From positions 3,876-67,875 of the forward strand of contig CAZEJR010000011.1 of NCBI GenBank assembly GCA_964512675.1: 64,000 bases of DNA, written 5' to 3'. Positions 41,897-50,171 of the stretch are shown here, one piece after another. The translations under genes and the position numbers were made by a program. Position 1 is the first letter of the stretch, and each line of letters begins with the position of its first letter. The stretch comes from A07HB70 sp964512675. GTDB lineage: Archaea; Halobacteriota; Halobacteria; Halobacteriales; Haloferacaceae. Below the pieces are notes generated by a model. It did not search any database and was not told where the DNA came from. It worked only from the letters and a program-made list of their open reading frames with translations.

Positions 41897-42583
41897 CTAC
41901 ACACGGAGCGCGTCCGCGAGGTCGTGGAACCCCCCGACGACCGCGTCGGGGTCGACACCGGCGAAGTCCTCCCACGGCTCGCCGTAGCGGTCGACCCACG
42001 CGGCCTGCATCCCGGCGTGTTTCGCGCCGATGACGTCGAACGACGGCCCGGCTGCGTGGAGGATCCGTTCGATCGGCGTCCCGGTTCGGGCGGCGGCGTG
42101 GCGGTAGATCCGCGGGTGTGGCTTGAACGTCTTCACCTCGTCCGCGCTCACTGTGCCGGCGACGTGGTCGGTCAGGCCACCCCCCTCGACGATCGACGAC
42201 AGCATCGCGGGGTCGCCGTTCGAGACGACGTAGACCTCGTAGCCGGCGTCGCGGAGCCGCTCGATCCCGGGTCGGACGTCCTCGAAGGCGTCGAGGTCGT
42301 GGTAGACCTCCAGGATCGCGTCCCGCTCCGCCGCGGGCAGGTCGACGTCGTGGGCCGCGAGCGCGAAGGAGAGCGCGTCGCGGTTCATCTCGTAGAACGG
42401 CTGGTAGTAGCCGACGAACGTGCCAACCATCGTGTACATCAGCGACCGGGCGCGCCACAGCCGCGACACCGGCTCCGGGTCCGCGACCCGGTCGGCCAGC
42501 GCGCGGTCCGCGGCCCGGGGGTCGACCAGCGTGCCGTACGAGTCGACGGTGACCGTCTCGACGCGGTCGGTGTCGAGCGCCAT
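41897..42583 (-). CDS. Type II haloacid dehalogenase (HAD superfamily)
   Basis: A 228-residue HAD hydrolase. Motif I with the nucleophile Asp is VETVTVDSYGTLVDPRAADR. Motif II Ser is in YEVYVVSNGDPAM. The Lys is in TVSADEVKTFKPHPRIYRHA. Motif III is altered, HAAGPSFDVIGAKHAGMQAA, where L-2-haloacid dehalogenases usually have SSNAWD. The reaction could be hydrolytic dehalogenation or another HAD phosphatase-type step. ATG at 42583. Together with DehI at 15703 it is the second dehalogenase-type gene here. Confidence 0.78.
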   Translation of the reverse strand: MALDTDRVETVTVDSYGTLVDPRAADRALADRVADPEPVSRLWRARSLMYTMVGTFVGYYQPFYEMNRDALSFALAAHDVDLPAAERDAILEVYHDLDAFEDVRPGIERLRDAGYEVYVVSNGDPAMLSSIVEGGGLTDHVAGTVSADEVKTFKPHPRIYRHAAARTGTPIERILHAAGPSFDVIGAKHAGMQAAWVDRYGEPWEDFAGVDPDAVVGGFHDLADALRV

Positions 42584-42661
42584 ACGCCGGGCTCGCGTGC
42601 CCGGGGCAAATGCCTGTGCCTCGTGAAAAGGACTAATCCACCGCCCCGCCAAGCGACGCGT

Positions 42662-43066
42662 ATGTACCGTGTCGTCGCCGGTGTCGACGAGGACGTAGAG
42701 CGCGCGCGCAGATGTGCACAGGCCGTCGTCGACCTCCCCGGCCCGTCGAGCGACCGGGCGGTGTGGCTTCTCCACTCGTTCGGCGACAACCCCTCCGGCG
42801 CGTCCGCGCCACAGGTGCGGTCGGTGCGCGAGGCGACGGCGATCCTCGAAGACGCCGGGGTCGACCTCGAGGTGCGCGAGTCGAGCGGCGACCCTGCCCG
42901 CGAGCTCCTCGACGCCGCCGACGAGTTGAGCGCGGACCTCGTCGCCGTCGCCGGCCGACAGGAGCGCTCGCCGGCCGGAAAGGCGGTGTTCGGAAGCACG
43001 ACCCAGGCCGTGATCCTCGAGGCCGACCGGTCGGTGCTCGTCGCCGGAGCCACACAGCACGACTGA
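42662..43066 (+). CDS. Universal stress protein (UspA family)
   Basis: A 134-residue alpha/beta protein. It opens MYRVVAGVDEDVERARRCAQ, with the ATP-binding Asp. The nucleotide loop is VAVAGRQERSPAGKAVFGST, fitting G-x2-G-x9-G-S/T approximately. UspA proteins bind ATP and are linked to stress survival. ATG at 42662 has actaatcc about 28 bases upstream. The next gene starts 7 bases after its stop, so they are likely co-transcribed. Confidence 0.83.
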   Translation: MYRVVAGVDEDVERARRCAQAVVDLPGPSSDRAVWLLHSFGDNPSGASAPQVRSVREATAILEDAGVDLEVRESSGDPARELLDAADELSADLVAVAGRQERSPAGKAVFGSTTQAVILEADRSVLVAGATQHD

Positions 43067-43073
43067 CCGCCCC

Positions 43074-44417
43074 GTGGCGCCGCTCTCCCGCGACGCGTTC
43101 GTCGCGGCGCTCTCGCGGCGCTCTCGTGCCGAGGTCGCGGCGTTCGTCGCGGCGCTGGAGCGCGCCCGCGGCCGGTCGGCACGCGTCGAGGGCGAGACCG
43201 TCGTCGTCGCCGACGGGAGCGGCGAGCGCCGCCTCTGGGTCTACGACCCCGGGCCGCTCGGATCGCGGGCTGCCCGCCTCGCCGGTCGCCGCGCCGACCC
43301 GCCGCCGGACGCCGACTGTATCGTCACGCCGCTCCGCGACCCGCCGGCTGCCGGCGTTCCGGTCCTCGACGCCGGCGACCTGCGCGACCTCGCGCTGTAC
43401 GGCGTCCCGGCAGCCGAGCGTGACCGGCTGTTCCGAACCCACCTCGGGCGCTCCCCGGCTGCCGCGCCGGACGCGGCGACCAGTCTCCGGACGCTCGTCG
43501 CCGTCTCTCTGGTCGCACTCGTCGCCGTCGGCCTCGGCGTCGGAGTCCTCCCGGACGCACGGGACTCCGACGGGCGTCCCGGGGCCGCGCCCGTGTCGAC
43601 GACGCCGGCCGCGTCGGCCGCGACGCCGGCAGAGCGGTTCCCGCCGGGACTGACGGACAGACGCGTCGCGAACCCAGCGGCCCTCGGTCGCGCCCACGAG
43701 GCGGCGCTGTCAGACCGGTCGTACACGCTCCGGTCGACCCGGACGGTCCGGACGTCGGGCGGCGACCTCCGGTCACGGCTGTCGGTGACCGTCCGGGTCG
43801 ACGAACGGCGGGCGTTTCTCGCACACGCAGAGACGGCCGGGCCGGAGGCACCGGTGTTCCTCGGCGACCCGCCGGCCCGCGGCGCCTACTGGTCGAACGG
43901 GACGACCTACGCCAGGCGGCTCACCAGCGACGGCGAGCGGGTGTACAACACGTTCGACCCGGTCGGTCGAGCCGGGACACGGCGCTACTGGACGCGGACC
44001 GCTCCGTTCGGCGGGGGCCGCGCCGGTCCGGCAGAGACGTACGCGACACTCTTCGGCGCGGCGGAGACGCGCACGTTCGTCGCGCGCGAGCCGAACGTCG
44101 AGCGTCGACACCTCGTGGCCGCCGAGGCAATCGCCCCAGCCGCCGTCGAGGGCTCGGACGTCACGGACGTCGCGCTGGAGGCGGAGGTGACGCCAGTCGG
44201 TCTGGTTCGGTCGTTCTCGCTCGCCTACGACGCCACCGTCGACGGCGACCGCGTGACCGTGCGGTGGCAGATAACGTACGAGGACGTCGGGCGGACCGCC
44301 GTGTCCGAGCCGACGTGGCTGAACCGGGCACTCCGGGGCGAGCGGACGAGCGCGAACGAGACGGCGAACGAGAGCGACCCGACGCGCCCGCGAGGACCCG
44401 ACCGTCTCGCCGTTTAG
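43074..44417 (+). CDS. Membrane-anchored protein with endonuclease-like N-terminal fold
   Basis: A 447-residue protein in three parts. Residues 1-130 resemble the restriction-endonuclease-like alpha/beta fold (GETVVVADGSGERRLWVYDP, DCIVTPLRDPPAAGVPVLDA, GDLRDLALYGV), although a full D...ExK set is not evident. One span lies at about 141-160 (LRTLVAVSLVALVAVGLGVG). The C-terminal ~260 residues are probably outside the cell and beta-rich (ALSDRSYTLRSTRTVRTSGG, RAFLAHAETAGPEAPVFLGD), like haloarchaeal DUF7537-type domains. It starts 7 bases after the stress protein gene. The stop TAG overlaps that of the opposite-strand thioredoxin gene. Confidence 0.6.
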   Translation: MAPLSRDAFVAALSRRSRAEVAAFVAALERARGRSARVEGETVVVADGSGERRLWVYDPGPLGSRAARLAGRRADPPPDADCIVTPLRDPPAAGVPVLDAGDLRDLALYGVPAAERDRLFRTHLGRSPAAAPDAATSLRTLVAVSLVALVAVGLGVGVLPDARDSDGRPGAAPVSTTPAASAATPAERFPPGLTDRRVANPAALGRAHEAALSDRSYTLRSTRTVRTSGGDLRSRLSVTVRVDERRAFLAHAETAGPEAPVFLGDPPARGAYWSNGTTYARRLTSDGERVYNTFDPVGRAGTRRYWTRTAPFGGGRAGPAETYATLFGAAETRTFVAREPNVERRHLVAAEAIAPAAVEGSDVTDVALEAEVTPVGLVRSFSLAYDATVDGDRVTVRWQITYEDVGRTAVSEPTWLNRALRGERTSANETANESDPTRPRGPDRLAV

Positions 44418-45088
44418 CCGTAGACCGTCTCGAACAGGTCCGCGTAGTCCGCGGCTGATCGCCGGCCCGTGACCGCCTCGACGAGTTCGCCGTCGCGGAA
44501 ACAGCAGACTGCCGGCGCGGCGTTGACACCCGTCGCCCGGCAGAAGTCGGGGCAGGACTCGCCGTCCAGCCCCGCGGTCGGCGCGTCGCTCTCGGCGGCC
44601 AGCGCCGCGAGCACGTCGTCGAGGTCGCCCTTGAGCGCGTCACAGGGGTCGCAGTGGCGCTTCCACACCGTCACCACCGCGTCGCCGCCGCCGACGAAGC
44701 CGTGCCACGAGCCGTCGTCGACCTCCTCGAGTCGGTCGGGCACGGGCGAGGCCGGCTCCATCCCCGCGACGACACCCGCCGCGACGGCGAGCCCCTCGAC
44801 CGGTGGCGGGTCGTCGAGGGACGACCGGAGCGCGAGCAGGGCGGCGAGCTCTTCGCCGGTCACGGCCCGTGCGCGCCCGTCGTCCGGGGCGACGTCGAAC
44901 AGCTCGGCGACCGTCTCGCGGACGCGCTCCTCGTCGTCGTAGCTGTCCTCGTACACCGCGAGCGTGCGGTCGAACGCGTCTGTCAGGGAGAGCGCGCCGT
45001 CTGCCGTCTCCCGGAGGACACCGGCTGCGACGAGCGCGTCGACCACGGCCCCGGGGTCGTCGGCGTCGAGCGTGACGTCCACGCTCAC
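44414..45088 (-). CDS. Thioredoxin-like protein with N-terminal helical domain
   Basis: A 224-residue protein. The N-terminal ~115 residues are acidic and helical. The C-terminal domain has a thioredoxin-type redox centre, VVTVWKRHCDPCDALKGDLD (CDPC), and a later Cys-rich ESCPDFCRATGVNAAPAVCC. The NAAPAVCCF strand replaces the usual cis-Pro loop (APTV). Haloarchaea carry several such divergent thioredoxins. The GTG at 45088 overlaps the stop of livF by 4 bases (45085-45088), so it is probably co-transcribed with the ABC genes. Confidence 0.7.
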   Translation of the reverse strand: MSVDVTLDADDPGAVVDALVAAGVLRETADGALSLTDAFDRTLAVYEDSYDDEERVRETVAELFDVAPDDGRARAVTGEELAALLALRSSLDDPPPVEGLAVAAGVVAGMEPASPVPDRLEEVDDGSWHGFVGGGDAVVTVWKRHCDPCDALKGDLDDVLAALAAESDAPTAGLDGESCPDFCRATGVNAAPAVCCFRDGELVEAVTGRRSAADYADLFETVYG

Positions 45089-45846
45089 ACCCCCAGATAC
45101 CGCCGACGGGTCTCGTCGTCCTCGCGCAGCTCCTCGGCGCTCCCGTCGAAGACGATGCGACCCTGGTCGACGACGTACGCCCGGTCGGCGATGCTGATGG
45201 CCGCCGCGGCGTTCTGCTCGACGAGCAGAACCGTCGTCCCGGCCTCGTTGATGCGCCCGATCGCACGCTCGACGCTCTCGACTATCTGTGGCGCGAGCCC
45301 CTCGTACGGCTCGTCGAGCATGAGGAGGTCGGTGTTCTGCCGGAGCGCACGGGCGATGGCGAGCATCTGCTGTTCCCCTCCCGAGAGCGTGCCGGCCGAC
45401 TGGCTCCGACGCTCGTCGAGACGGGGGAACTCCTCGTATATCTCCCCGAGGCTCATACCGGTGTGCTCTGCCGACACCGCCTTGCCGCCGAGCAGGTTCG
45501 TCCTGTTGCGGTACACCTCCGCGAGGTGGAGGTTCTCCTCGACGGTGAGGTTCGGGAACACCCGCCGCTCCTCTGGGACGAGCGAGATGCCGTCCATCGA
45601 CACCTGCTCCGGGCTCTCGTTCGTGATGTCGGCACGCTTGAACAGCACCCGACCCTCCCGCACGTCGGGCGGACGCGCCGCAGAGATCGCCCGCAGCGTG
45701 GTCGTCTTGCCGGCGCCGTTGCGCCCGAGAAGGGTACAGACCTCGCCCTCCCGGACACGGAGCGAGAGGCTCCGGAGGATGTGGCTCTCGCCGTAGTAGG
45801 CGTCGACGTCCTCGACAGACAGCAGAGCGTCGCCGGCTGTGCTCAC
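45085..45846 (-). CDS. livF: Branched-chain amino acid ABC transporter ATPase, LivF type
   Basis: A 253-residue ABC ATPase. Walker A is GRNGAGKTT, the Q-loop is in VPEERRVFPNLTVEENLHLA, the signature is LSGGEQQMLAIARAL, and Walker B is LLMLDEPYEGLAP. The H-loop region is replaced by the family-typical VLLVEQN. The PEERR.F..LTV wording is LivF/UrtE. It would energise uptake of branched-chain amino acids or related amides together with LivG, LivH and LivM, but only LivG is intact here. Its ATG overlaps the LivG stop by 4 bases. Confidence 0.87.
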   Translation of the reverse strand: MSTAGDALLSVEDVDAYYGESHILRSLSLRVREGEVCTLLGRNGAGKTTTLRAISAARPPDVREGRVLFKRADITNESPEQVSMDGISLVPEERRVFPNLTVEENLHLAEVYRNRTNLLGGKAVSAEHTGMSLGEIYEEFPRLDERRSQSAGTLSGGEQQMLAIARALRQNTDLLMLDEPYEGLAPQIVESVERAIGRINEAGTTVLLVEQNAAAAISIADRAYVVDQGRIVFDGSAEELREDDETRRRYLGV

Positions 45847-46601
45847 AGCTCGACCCCCCCGAGGTACGCCTCCTGGACGTCCGGGTTGCCCTGAACCGTC
45901 TCTGGTGTGCCGTCGGCGATGACGGCGCCGCGGTTCAACACGACGATGCGGTCGGCGACGCGGAAGATGATCTCCATGTCGTGTTCGACGATCAGGATCG
46001 TCAGTCCGAGGTCGTCCCGAAGCTCCTCGACGAGGTCGACGGTGTCTGCCGTCTCGTCCGGGCTCATCCCCGCGGTCGGCTCGTCCATGAACAGCATCTC
46101 CGGCTCCGAGGCGAGCGCGACCCCGATCTTGAGGCGGCGCTTGTCGCCGTACGGCAGGCTCTCTGCCTCGACGTCGCGCTCGCCGGTCAGGTCGACGGCG
46201 TCGAGCATCCGGTCGACGATGTCGTGGACGCCGTCCATCCGGTCGCGCCGCCGGAGGAGGTCGAGCGAGAACGAGCCGTTCTCGGCTGCCAGCGCGGCGA
46301 TCTCGACGTTCTGGGCGACCGTCATCGAGGGGAACAGCGAGGCCGTCTGAAACGACTTGCTCATCCCCGCCTGAACCGTCTCGTGGGGGGGCGCGTCGGT
46401 GATGTCCTGGCCGTCGAACTCGACGACGCCCGCCGTCGGCCGTAACAGCCCCGTGACGCAGTTGATCAGCGTCGACTTCCCGGCGCCGTTCGGGCCGATG
46501 ACCGCGCGGGTCTCGCCCGACTCGACGCCGAAGGTCACGCCGTCGACCGCGGTGAGCCCCCCGAACTCCTTCGTCAGCCCGTCGACGCGGAGCAGACTCA
46601 C
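45843..46601 (-). CDS. livG: Branched-chain amino acid ABC transporter ATPase, LivG type
   Basis: A 252-residue ABC ATPase. Walker A is GPNGAGKST near residue 36. The signature region is changed (LPYGDKRRLKIGVALA instead of LSYGxQR...). Walker B is MLFMDEPTAGMSPDE and the switch is LIVEHDMEIIF. The GLTAVDGV start and TAGM-type D-loop are LivG hallmarks. The GTG at 46601 overlaps the stop of a truncated livM. Without a permease in the window the transporter may be inactive or use a permease coded elsewhere. Confidence 0.87.
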   Translation of the reverse strand: MSLLRVDGLTKEFGGLTAVDGVTFGVESGETRAVIGPNGAGKSTLINCVTGLLRPTAGVVEFDGQDITDAPPHETVQAGMSKSFQTASLFPSMTVAQNVEIAALAAENGSFSLDLLRRRDRMDGVHDIVDRMLDAVDLTGERDVEAESLPYGDKRRLKIGVALASEPEMLFMDEPTAGMSPDETADTVDLVEELRDDLGLTILIVEHDMEIIFRVADRIVVLNRGAVIADGTPETVQGNPDVQEAYLGGVEL

Positions 46602-46870
46602 TGCTCCTCGCCCCCGTCGGCAGCCGCCTCGGCCCGGTTCCTGTCGTCTATCGCTCCGAGGACACGCGCGCCGACGCGCTCTGGCCCCCGCGACGCCGCC
46701 GGGCAGCACCCAGACGACGAGGACGAAGACGGTGCCGAGCACCAGCCGCCACAGCGAGCCGATAGAGCCGATGACCGGGAGACTCACCCCGGAGACGACG
46801 TTCGAGATGTACTCGAAGACGAGCGCGCCGAACATCGGCCCGACGAGCGAGCGGCTACCGGCGTCTGTCG
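46598..46870 (-). pseudogene. livM: 5'-truncated, frameshifted livM permease
   Basis: Reading leftward: SRSLVGPMFGALVFEYISNV, then VSGVSLPVIGSIGSLWRLVL, then GTVFVLVVWVLPGGVAGA. These are the last segments of LivM permeases (GP.IGA..FEY...G.W.L.LG..FVLVV...P.GI.G). A one-base shift then gives ARVLGAIDDRNRAEAAADGG and EEQ, ending in a TGA that overlaps the GTG of livG. The first ~80% of livM and everything upstream (livH, binding protein) are absent, replaced by the VOC gene. The frameshift could be a sequencing error; the truncation could not. Confidence 0.75.
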
Positions 46871-46937
46871 TCCACGACCCTCGGCGGTAACACCCGTGTC
46901 AGCGCGGATTGAACTGTTCGTGGCCCCACCGTCCGGT

Positions 46938-47921
46938 ATGACGGCTCCGACGCCCACCCCGGGCATCCACCACGTCACCTGCGTCGCGAGCGACCCGCAA
47001 CGGACCCTGGACTTCTGGGTCGAGGCACTCGGCCTCCGCCTGGTCAAGCGCTCCGTCAATCAGGACGACCCGGGCGCGTACCACTTCTTTTTCGCCGACG
47101 CCGAGGGGACCCCCGGGACCAGCATGACCGTCTTCCAGTGGGCGGACGCCCCCTCCGGAACGGTCGGCGACGGTCAGGTCTCTCGCACCGCGTTCCGCGT
47201 CCCCGCGGGCAGTCTCGACTACTGGGAGGCGCGGTTCGACGACTACGGCGTCGACTACGGCGACCGGACCCGGCGGTTCGGCGAGACGGTGCTCCCGTTT
47301 CGTGACCCCGACGGACTGCCGGTCGAACTCGTCGCCGCCGACGTGCCGGACGACGACCCCACGGTCCCGTGGACGGCCTTCGTCCCCGAGGACGCCGCGA
47401 TCCGTGGCTTTCACTCCGTGACGCTCTGGCTGGCCGACCCCGACGCCACGGCGGACCTCCTCGAGACGGTCGGTCTGTCACGGGTCGGCACGGAGCCGGA
47501 CCCGGCGACCGGGGCCGACCGCACTCGCCTCGCCGCCGCCGGCCCCGTCGGGCGCGTCGTCGACGTCGTGCCCGCGGTGACGAGTAGCCGGCAGGGCCAC
47601 GGGACGGTCCACCACGTCGCCTTCCAGACTCCGACCGACGAGGACCAGGAGTCGGTGCGCGCGGCGGTCCGCGCCGCGGGCCTGCGCCCGACCCGGCAGA
47701 TCGACCGCCACTGGTTCCGGTCGGTCTACGTCCGTGAGCACAACGGTGTGCTCTTCGAGTTCGCGACGAGCGGTCCGGGCTACGACAGCGACGAGCCGCG
47801 CTCTGATCTCGGCGGTCGGCTGGTACTCCCCGGCGAGCTGGAGGATCGGCGAGACCAGATCGAGGCGAGACTGGCGGACGTGACCGTGCCGCGGGCGGAC
47901 GCGGCGTCGACGGGCGACTGA
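46938..47921 (+). CDS. VOC-family ring-cleaving dioxygenase-like protein
   Basis: A 327-residue protein with four vicinal-oxygen-chelate modules in two halves. Metal ligands are visible as His in PGIHHVTCVASDPQRTLDFW, His in AIRGFHSVTLWLADPDATAD or GTVHHVAFQTPTDEDQESVR, and Glu in REHNGVLFEFATSGPGY. The layout matches MhqO/LinE-like extradiol dioxygenases and glyoxalase-type proteins; the substrate is not predictable. ATG at 46938. It lies at the breakpoint where the liv operon is truncated. Confidence 0.8.
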   Translation: MTAPTPTPGIHHVTCVASDPQRTLDFWVEALGLRLVKRSVNQDDPGAYHFFFADAEGTPGTSMTVFQWADAPSGTVGDGQVSRTAFRVPAGSLDYWEARFDDYGVDYGDRTRRFGETVLPFRDPDGLPVELVAADVPDDDPTVPWTAFVPEDAAIRGFHSVTLWLADPDATADLLETVGLSRVGTEPDPATGADRTRLAAAGPVGRVVDVVPAVTSSRQGHGTVHHVAFQTPTDEDQESVRAAVRAAGLRPTRQIDRHWFRSVYVREHNGVLFEFATSGPGYDSDEPRSDLGGRLVLPGELEDRRDQIEARLADVTVPRADAASTGD

Positions 47922-48406
47922 CCGGCGCGGTCGTCGACGTCCGTCCGGCTGCCGTCTCGCCGGCTGTCTCCACGCCGTCGTGCGTTACACTCATACCACC
48001 GGAGACGGTGTCGACTCTCGGAGCACGTCACTCGACGCCGAGGGCGCACTCGTCCGGCTGCTCCACGACCACAGCCCGTGGTGGGAGGCGGGCACGGACG
48101 CGCTCTCGCTGCCCTCGCGTCGGAGGAGGCAGTTCACCTGCTGCTCTGCTGACCCCGCCGCCACGGCCCGTGTCGAGGCGTCGCCGCCCGAGCGTCCGAG
48201 ACGCGTGGTGCCGGCTGCGGGTCGACGACCCGTCTGGAGCGGCGCTCCGTCTCTCGTCTCCGTCTCCGGGCCGTCCGCGGCGACTGGCCGGGTCCGGACC
48301 CCGGCGGTCGCGCCGCGCCGGTGCGACTGCAGCCGACCGACCGTTCGTGACTTCGCTCGAGACGACGTGGATTTATCACGTACGATCACAGGCGAGCAGA
48401 TACGGG
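47922..48406. other. Gene-poor stretch with a possible ATPase fragment
   Basis: A plus-strand frame at about 48015-48125 reads TSLDAEGALVRLLHDHSPWW, then EAGTDALSLPS. The LLHDHSPWWE wording resembles the N-terminal part of haloarchaeal AAA-type ATPases, but nothing follows. The rest is noise. A TATA-like gatttatc at 48370-48377 precedes the next gene. Confidence 0.3.
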
Positions 48407-48553
48407 ATGAACCTGCTCGAGCTGATCGTGGGCGGCAGCCGAGCCGGGAAGCGCTCGACACACCACGAGTGTCGCGACTGTGGCCGGAACGTCTCGTCGC
48501 ACGCCGACACCTGTCCCGAGTGTGGCGGCGGCATCGCGGTCTACTCCCTCTGA
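48407..48553 (+). CDS. Zinc-ribbon microprotein, 48 aa
   Basis: ATG at 48407 gives MNLLELIVGGSRAGKRSTHH, then ECRDCGRNVSSHADTCPECG. The four Cys (CRDC, CPEC) form a zinc ribbon. The N-terminal hydrophobic LLELIVGG patch and the Arg/Lys stretch are typical of a haloarchaeal family of this size. A TATA-like gatttatc lies about 33 bases upstream. Confidence 0.68.
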   Translation: MNLLELIVGGSRAGKRSTHHECRDCGRNVSSHADTCPECGGGIAVYSL

Positions 48554-48735
48554 GCGCCGCCCTCGTCGACACACACGACGGCTCGTCTCCGCCGGGCCCA
48601 CCCCCTGTCGCGAGACGACCTGCGACTGACGATCGATCAGCTCGAACGAGAGTATCTGTACGCACTGTAGCGACAGCCGCGACGCGAGCAACCCGCATCC
48701 ACTACGTATTTGTATCGTCGGCCAGACGACAACCT

Positions 48736-48981
48736 GTGACCGACGACACACGACAGTCGAGAGGGCGCGAGGCGTCCGGGCGGACCGGCGCCGCCCGGGG
48801 TGGTCGCGTGAGCGCCGAGCAGCCGTCGCCGGACCGCGACGACCTGACGCACCTGTACGACGACCCGGACGATCCGTCCGAGGTGACGATCGTCCCGGCA
48901 GGGTCGCCGCCGGAGCGATACCTCACGGAGTGGGTGACGACGGACGCGGCGACTGCCGTCTCGCTCGCGGAGATGCGCTGA
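48736..48981 (+). CDS. DUF7511-like protein
   Basis: An 81-residue protein. After a basic N-terminus the conserved part reads EVTIVPAGSPPERYLTEWVT, then TDAATAVSLAEMR. This is the end of the DUF7511 family, found only in haloarchaea as far as I know. The GTG at 48736 has gtatttgtat centred about 28 bases upstream. A GTG at 48808 would remove the variable N-terminus. The function is unknown. Confidence 0.65.
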   Translation: MTDDTRQSRGREASGRTGAARGGRVSAEQPSPDRDDLTHLYDDPDDPSEVTIVPAGSPPERYLTEWVTTDAATAVSLAEMR

Positions 48982-49024
48982 CCACGGACGCGCCGTTCTT
49001 ATGTCTCCCCGACGAACCCCGGAC

Positions 49025-50101
49025 ATGGCGAGTGCGACACCCGGCGAGCGGTTCGGCGACTGGCCGCTGAAGCGACTGATGACCGAAGTCGTCGGCTCCG
49101 GCACCAAGTCCGCCGAGGACATGACACGGGCGCAGGCGACGGAGGCGTTCGAGCGCATTCTCGCGGGCGACCCGGACCCGACGACACTCGGAGCGTTCTG
49201 GCTGGCGAACCGCTGGAAGCACAACGTTCCGGCGGAGCTGGCGGCGTACGTCGACGTGATGGACGACCGCGTCGAGCGCGTCGCGCCGGACTGCGACCCG
49301 GTCGACTGCGGCGCGAACTACGACGGCAAGGGCGAGACGGCGATCCTCGGCGTCGCCGCGGGGCTCGTCTCCGCCGCCGCGGGCGTCCCCGTCGTCGCTC
49401 ACTCGGGCGACCGGGTGCCGACCCAGAAGCAGGACGCGTACAAGCACGTCCTCGACGACCTCGGCGTCGAGACCGACCTCTCGCCCGCCGAGTCCGCCGC
49501 GATGACCGACGAGGCGGGCTTTGGCTTCTACTACCAGCCGTCGTTCAACCCGGCGATCCACGACCTCCGCAGCCGGCGCGACCAGATGGGCGTGCGAACG
49601 TTCGTCAACACCGTCGAGACGCTCGCCAACCCTGCCGGCGCGGACGTCCACCTCGGCTCGTTCTACCACCTCGCGTTCGCGAAGAAGATCTGCGAGACCG
49701 TCGAACGCGCCGACTCGGCGTCCTTCGACCGGGTGATCATGTTCCAGGGAATGGAGGGGTACGACGACATCCGTCCCGGGTACACGAAGGTCGCGGAGTG
49801 GGACGCCGACGGCGCGTTCGACGACTTCGAGATCGAGACCGCCGAGTACGGGATGACCTTCGACCGGGACGACCTCGGCGTCGACGAGATGGACGTCGCC
49901 GGTGACTCCGCGCGCATCACGGAGGCGGTGGTGACCGGCGAGCGGACCGACGGGTTCGCCGACGCCGTCGCGCTGAACGCCGCGGTGCGGATCTACGCCG
50001 GTGGGGGGGCAGAGACCCTCGACGACGGGCTCGATGCCGCGCGGGACGTTCTCGCTGCCGGCGAGGCCGCGGACGTCCTCGCCGACCTGCGCGCGCTGTG
50101 A
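49025..50101 (+). CDS. Anthranilate phosphoribosyltransferase-like protein (TrpD family)
   Basis: A 358-residue protein of the TrpD/nucleoside phosphorylase III fold. The helical N-terminus has EDMTRAQATEAFERILAGDP. The phosphoribosyl-binding part reads DCGANYDGKGETAILGVAAG and VVAHSGDRVPTQKQDAYKHV, corresponding to GTGGDG..FNIST and HGNR..SS in TrpD. Both loops are altered, and it is not near other trp genes, so it is a TrpD2-like paralogue of uncertain role. ATG at 49025 has ttcttatg ~28 bases upstream. Confidence 0.78.
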   Translation: MASATPGERFGDWPLKRLMTEVVGSGTKSAEDMTRAQATEAFERILAGDPDPTTLGAFWLANRWKHNVPAELAAYVDVMDDRVERVAPDCDPVDCGANYDGKGETAILGVAAGLVSAAAGVPVVAHSGDRVPTQKQDAYKHVLDDLGVETDLSPAESAAMTDEAGFGFYYQPSFNPAIHDLRSRRDQMGVRTFVNTVETLANPAGADVHLGSFYHLAFAKKICETVERADSASFDRVIMFQGMEGYDDIRPGYTKVAEWDADGAFDDFEIETAEYGMTFDRDDLGVDEMDVAGDSARITEAVVTGERTDGFADAVALNAAVRIYAGGGAETLDDGLDAARDVLAAGEAADVLADLRAL

Positions 50102-50171
50102 CCGTCGCCGCGCCGCGGCACGCCCCTCCGCTGTCGCCCGCCGTCTCCGACGCCTCGCCCGACCCCCAGCC

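Noticed and set aside
48613..48670. A C-terminal-like fragment DLRLTIDQLEREYLYAL before a TAG
   Set aside because: It looks protein-like, but 19 codons with no start or family are not enough to call a gene or relic.
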